From: Salinicoccus kekensis
GTDB lineage: Bacteria > Bacillota > Bacilli > Staphylococcales > Salinicoccaceae
Length of the DNA stretch: 52,866 nucleotides
Reading direction: 5' to 3'
NCBI RefSeq assembly: GCF_900220995.1
Contig: NZ_OBQF01000008.1
Span: 1-52,866 of the forward strand
The notes under the pieces are model-generated. The model did no database searches. It was not told the origin of the DNA and saw only the letters and a program-made list of their open reading frames with translations. Shown piece after piece: positions 49,822 to 52,866 of the stretch (positions within the stretch are counted from its first letter, which is position 1; each line of letters begins with the position of its first letter). A program made the translations under genes and the position numbers.

Positions 49822-50982
49822 TTAATCTAATCCATCAACCATATCGTCATAAAATTTAATGGCACTGTCGATATGATAATTCCCGCCTACGAGCATTTCG
49901 ACATGCAAGTGATCGCCAGTTGACTTGCCGGAGTTACCCGAATGTCCAATCGTTTGTCCTTTTTCTACTTTCATCCCTTCGTCAACCATGACACCATTAT
50001 CTGCACCTGTCATGTGAAAATAACTTAGTACCACACCTTTATTATTGTCTGGAATAATTCTTATATAGTTTCCTAAATCCATCGATAATGCTTGACTTAG
50101 CGGTATACCTCTTGGATTATCCGGAGAGCCTTCACTCAATTCTATAACTGTACCATCGACCATTGAAAAAACGGGTGTACCGATTGGAACACTCCAATCA
50201 TAACCAGGATGTGGTGAACCAGCAGATGCATCATAGTAACATCCGATATCACATGATAGATCATTTAAAAAAGCGTCTCTGGACAACGGTAATGCCATGT
50301 CACCAACAATTTCACCATTCACTTCGCCTTGTGCTGTACCGCCGATATATTGATTTACATTAGAAACATAATTCGAATCGCCATATGACGACCATCCGAT
50401 TTCTTCGGCCATTAAATCTGAAAAATCTTCTGCAACTTCTTGACTGTACCCACCATTTTCTTGTGCATATGAAATGAATCCCTCACCAAAATTATAGGCT
50501 TGCAGTACGATATTTAAGTTTTCATCAGAAGCATTTTCCACACCAACTTCATCTGTTAAATCTTTAAAATATGAAACACCTTGTTCAATTGAATCTTCAG
50601 TGCCAATTGAATTGGGCGGTAAACCTAACGATTCACTCGATTGAAATATATCTGGTACTGTGCCCCCTGATTCTTGCGAAGCGACGGCAAGCAAAACTGG
50701 CAGGAACGATTCATCTAAGTTTTGTGATTCCATTTCTGCTTCAATATCATCCTCATATTCGAGAACGGCTTGTGGAACAGACATCATTTCAAATGACCCT
50801 TGTTGAGATTCTATGTTTTCATTTTCTTCCGCACCAAAAGCAGAAAGCAGTGCAATCAGAACAATAATCACACCGATAATGGCTATAATGATTAATCCTG
50901 CTGTTGAAAATAAAATGCCGAGTGTCCATAAAATAATTTTCTTTTTTATCAACCACTTTGCGTATCTGATAGCTATCTTCAG
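49822..50982 (-). CDS. trsG: TrsG-type cell wall hydrolase (lysozyme-like plus M23 peptidase)
   Basis: A bifunctional wall hydrolase that opens the peptidoglycan for the channel. After an N-terminal membrane span, residues ~65-185 are a CwlT-like lysozyme domain (VLLAVASQESGG, then a Q-S-S-E-S segment and AYNFGEGFI). A short linker with two cysteines precedes an M23 endopeptidase domain with HPGYDWS and HLHVE, the zinc ligands. The start is unclear. GAGGTG is followed seven bases later by CTG (50982), and the first standard codon is TTG 50952 without a site. The start region lies only 19 bp from the intron 3' end. Confidence 0.85.
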   Translation of the reverse strand: MKIAIRYAKWLIKKKIILWTLGILFSTAGLIIIAIIGVIIVLIALLSAFGAEENENIESQQGSFEMMSVPQAVLEYEDDIEAEMESQNLDESFLPVLLAVASQESGGTVPDIFQSSESLGLPPNSIGTEDSIEQGVSYFKDLTDEVGVENASDENLNIVLQAYNFGEGFISYAQENGGYSQEVAEDFSDLMAEEIGWSSYGDSNYVSNVNQYIGGTAQGEVNGEIVGDMALPLSRDAFLNDLSCDIGCYYDASAGSPHPGYDWSVPIGTPVFSMVDGTVIELSEGSPDNPRGIPLSQALSMDLGNYIRIIPDNNKGVVLSYFHMTGADNGVMVDEGMKVEKGQTIGHSGNSGKSTGDHLHVEMLVGGNYHIDSAIKFYDDMVDGLD

Positions 50983-51000
50983 TTTGCTTCACCTCGCTTA

Positions 51001-52858
51001 ATCGAGTAGAGGGAAAATAACGAATTATTTTCGCCCCTCTCACAACACCGTACATACGGATCACGTATACGGCGTTTCAATTTATATTACAGTGTGTACT
51101 TTTAGATAGTAGGCTGAGACAGAGGGCAAGCCCCGCTGGCTCAGCCGTTTGTTTGAAATCGCTCTGTTAATGACTTTAGACAGGCCGATGTAGCGGTAAC
51201 CTTTACGACAATAGGTCAGCCCTTTCGCTTCCTCTCTCGGAATGCCGAGCTGAATGAGCGATTGAATTTGTTTCTTTGCGACTTTCCATTGCTTCCAGAT
51301 GATGACGCGAATTCTGGCACGTAATTTCGAATCGACCTGCGCCATCTTCTTCTTCATATGTGACAACCTGAAGTAATTGACCCAGCCATAAATCACTTGT
51401 TTCAGTTTGAGTATCCGGTAATCTAAAGATACACTCCAACTGCGCTTAGTGAGTTGTTTGAGTCGTCTTTGGAATTTCTGGACGGAATTTTCATGCGGCC
51501 TGACTGCGTAGCGGCGGGTTCTGTTATCATAGAAATACCCAAAACCCAGAAATTTCATTGCCTTCGGCCGCACGATACGGCTTTTCTCGCTGTTGACGAT
51601 GAGTCCGAGTTTACCCTCTATAAATTTTGTCACGGATGCCATCACCCGATGTGCGGCTTTCTCGCTCTTTACAAAGATCAGCGCATCATCCGCATATCGG
51701 GTGAAACGGAGCCCCCGTTCTTCCAGCTCTTTGTCCAACTCATTCAACATGATGTTACTCAGGAGTGGACTCAGGTTACCGCCCTGCGGTGTCCCCACTG
51801 GTGTATGTTCGTATTTACCCTTGACCATCACACCGCTGACCAGATATTTTCTGATGAGCGAGATGACATCACCATCATCAATGGTGTTCGAGATGATTCT
51901 CATGAGTTTATCATGGTGGACCGTGTCGAAGAAGCGTTCAAGGTCGATGTCCACCACCCAGTCGTATCCATCATTGAGAAATTCAAGGCTCTGAATGATG
52001 GCCATTTCACAGCTTCTGCCGGGTCTGAATCCATAGCTGAAGTCACTGAACTGTGTCTCAAATATCGGGCTGAGGACTTGATGAATGGCCTGTTGAACGA
52101 CCCGGTCCACGACTGTTGGTATGCCCAATTTGCGCATTTTGCCATTCTCTTTTGGGATTTCCACTCGTAAGGCAGCTTGTGGCCGGTATTGTCTCGTTCG
52201 GATGCGCTGACGCAGTTCATCTTTATTGTCCTTCAGATACTGTTTCAGTGCTTCTATAGTGACGCCATCCACCCCACTTGCACCCTTATTGCGATACACG
52301 CGCTTGTAGGCTTGATTCATATTTTGGTTGCTTAAAATTGCTTCTAAAAGTTTCACACTCGTTTCTTCCTTTCCGTTCATGTGACGGTCAGACACTTCAC
52401 TTTTGAGTAGCCTTTGAGATACGCTCATACTTTCCTCATTAACACATTCTGAAGTATATCTGCCGTGCATTCATGGCGTAGAAACACTATAAATTGTTCC
52501 GCCCTTCATGATAAGCATCACTACTATGGCTTCTGCTGACTTCTTGCGGCTAACCGTTTTCGACTGTACGCATTGTACATCCGCAAGACCTCCCAGGGTA
52601 AGACGACCATCTTTCCTCTTTTACTCGTCTGATTTACTCGTCAGGGTTACGCACATCGTTTGGACTTTGACTTGTATAGGAGTCTCATCCGCCTAACGCG
52701 CCTTAGTATCAGATTTCTATTCGTCGAGCCAAGATTTTGATACACGCTGCCTTCAGCCCTTACCTCACGGTAAATGCCTTGCGTTTCTCTAGTGGTTGGT
52801 TGATGTGTACCCCCACAGTGGACTTTCACCACCTAGATAGTCGCCATGCCTGGCGCAC
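51001..52858 (-). mobile_element. Complete group IIC (bacterial class C) intron
   Basis: About 1858 nt. The 5' end reads GTGCGCCAGGCATGG on the minus strand (start at 52858, equal to 87 at the left end). The domain V-like hairpin reads GCCGTATACGTGATCCGTAT and GTACGGTG (about 51042-51078). Domain VI, with arms AGAGGG/CCCTCT, ends in ACTCGAT at 51001. The upstream exon is the trsE terminator and the downstream exon the trsG leader, so splicing would rejoin the transfer operon. The insertion three bases after a terminator T-run is typical of class C introns. Exact ends are inferred from conserved motifs. Confidence 0.9.
51082..52428 (-). CDS. ltrA: Group II intron reverse transcriptase/maturase
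   Basis: A 448-aa intron-encoded protein. Reverse transcriptase motifs are complete: GVDGVTIEAL, FRPGRSCEMAI, VDIDLERFFDTVHH, GTPQGGNLSPLLSNI and the catalytic FTRYADDALIF. The maturase (GIIM) domain follows and ends with ...LPSVSAYYLKVHTVI. There is no HNH endonuclease, as expected for class C introns. The protein stabilises splicing and copies the intron into new sites. The start at ATG 52428 has GAGG upstream; a longer frame to 52470 exists. No disabling mutation is seen, so the intron could be active. Confidence 0.95.
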   Translation of the reverse strand: MSVSQRLLKSEVSDRHMNGKEETSVKLLEAILSNQNMNQAYKRVYRNKGASGVDGVTIEALKQYLKDNKDELRQRIRTRQYRPQAALRVEIPKENGKMRKLGIPTVVDRVVQQAIHQVLSPIFETQFSDFSYGFRPGRSCEMAIIQSLEFLNDGYDWVVDIDLERFFDTVHHDKLMRIISNTIDDGDVISLIRKYLVSGVMVKGKYEHTPVGTPQGGNLSPLLSNIMLNELDKELEERGLRFTRYADDALIFVKSEKAAHRVMASVTKFIEGKLGLIVNSEKSRIVRPKAMKFLGFGYFYDNRTRRYAVRPHENSVQKFQRRLKQLTKRSWSVSLDYRILKLKQVIYGWVNYFRLSHMKKKMAQVDSKLRARIRVIIWKQWKVAKKQIQSLIQLGIPREEAKGLTYCRKGYRYIGLSKVINRAISNKRLSQRGLPSVSAYYLKVHTVI

Positions 52859-52866
52859 TATAAAAA
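52772..52866. repeat. Terminal redundancy (right copy)
   Basis: Exact copy of bases 1-95. It shows that the window closes into a circle of about 52,771 bp. In this copy the intron 5' boundary is at 52858. Confidence 0.95.

Noticed and set aside
51454-52170. A long plus-strand frame (238 aa) opposite the intron reverse transcriptase
   Set aside because: It is antisense to a clear reverse transcriptase with all motifs, has no ribosome site and no recognisable domain.
1-52866. tRNA, rRNA, CRISPR arrays, cas genes or antibiotic resistance genes
   Set aside because: None could be seen on either strand by motif or repeat pattern.

Overview
The window is almost certainly one complete circular conjugative plasmid. 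Its first 95 bases are repeated exactly as its last 95, so the unique circle is about 52,771 bp. Low GC, Gram-positive ribosome binding sites (AAGGAGG type), a RepA_N replication protein and a Trs/Tra-type transfer system resembling that of staphylococcal pSK41/pGO1 plasmids point to a Staphylococcaceae-like Firmicute. The divergence of the genes suggests a non-aureus genus, but that is inference.

Layout. (1) 48.2-50.98 kb and, across the circle junction, 0.1-13.2 kb: the type IV secretion operon on the minus strand. In transcription order it holds a small coiled-coil protein, a VirB2-like pilin, a very large membrane/coiled-coil protein, an unknown, an SSB, the VirD4-type coupling protein TrsK, a VirB6-like protein with a long 19-residue repeat array, TrsC, TrsD and the VirB4 ATPase TrsE. 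A terminator and a complete group IIC intron follow, then the wall hydrolase TrsG and two membrane-anchored proteins. (2) 13.8-18.8 kb: replication and partition. Two RepA_N proteins sit behind an attenuator and a countertranscript RNA, with ParA and a ribbon-helix-helix partner. (3) 18.6-23.0 kb: small plasmid genes, an AbrB-like regulator, a membrane-anchored Mrr-type nuclease, and three diverged copies of a ~245-bp highly structured element, each directly upstream of a small minus-strand gene. (4) 23.0-33.5 kb: a defence island with type III restriction-modification (resolvase-mod-res operon), an SOS-box YolD-like gene, a membrane coiled-coil protein, a PHP/SMC-like (TrlF-type) ATPase and a DUF4062-like protein. 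(5) 33.5-38.6 kb: small membrane and exported proteins, two phospholipase A2-like genes, resolvase/res-site debris in three copies, a 122-bp palindrome and a second YolD-like gene. (6) 38.68-40.06 kb: an IS256-family element with an 8-bp target duplication and an in-frame amber codon. (7) 40.07-48.2 kb: DNA processing for transfer (toprim primase-like protein, topoisomerase III, ArdC-like metallopeptidase, MobP-type relaxase, two accessory proteins and the likely oriT).

The genes form a self-transmissible plasmid: oriT and the relaxosome at 45.9-48.2 kb feed TrsK, and the secretion operon builds the channel. Replication and partition are compact and RNA-controlled. The cargo is anti-invader systems plus secreted lipase-like proteins. 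The signal I find most novel is the triplicated ~245-bp element: its helices are kept by compensatory changes, and most wobble pairs favour folding of the plus strand.
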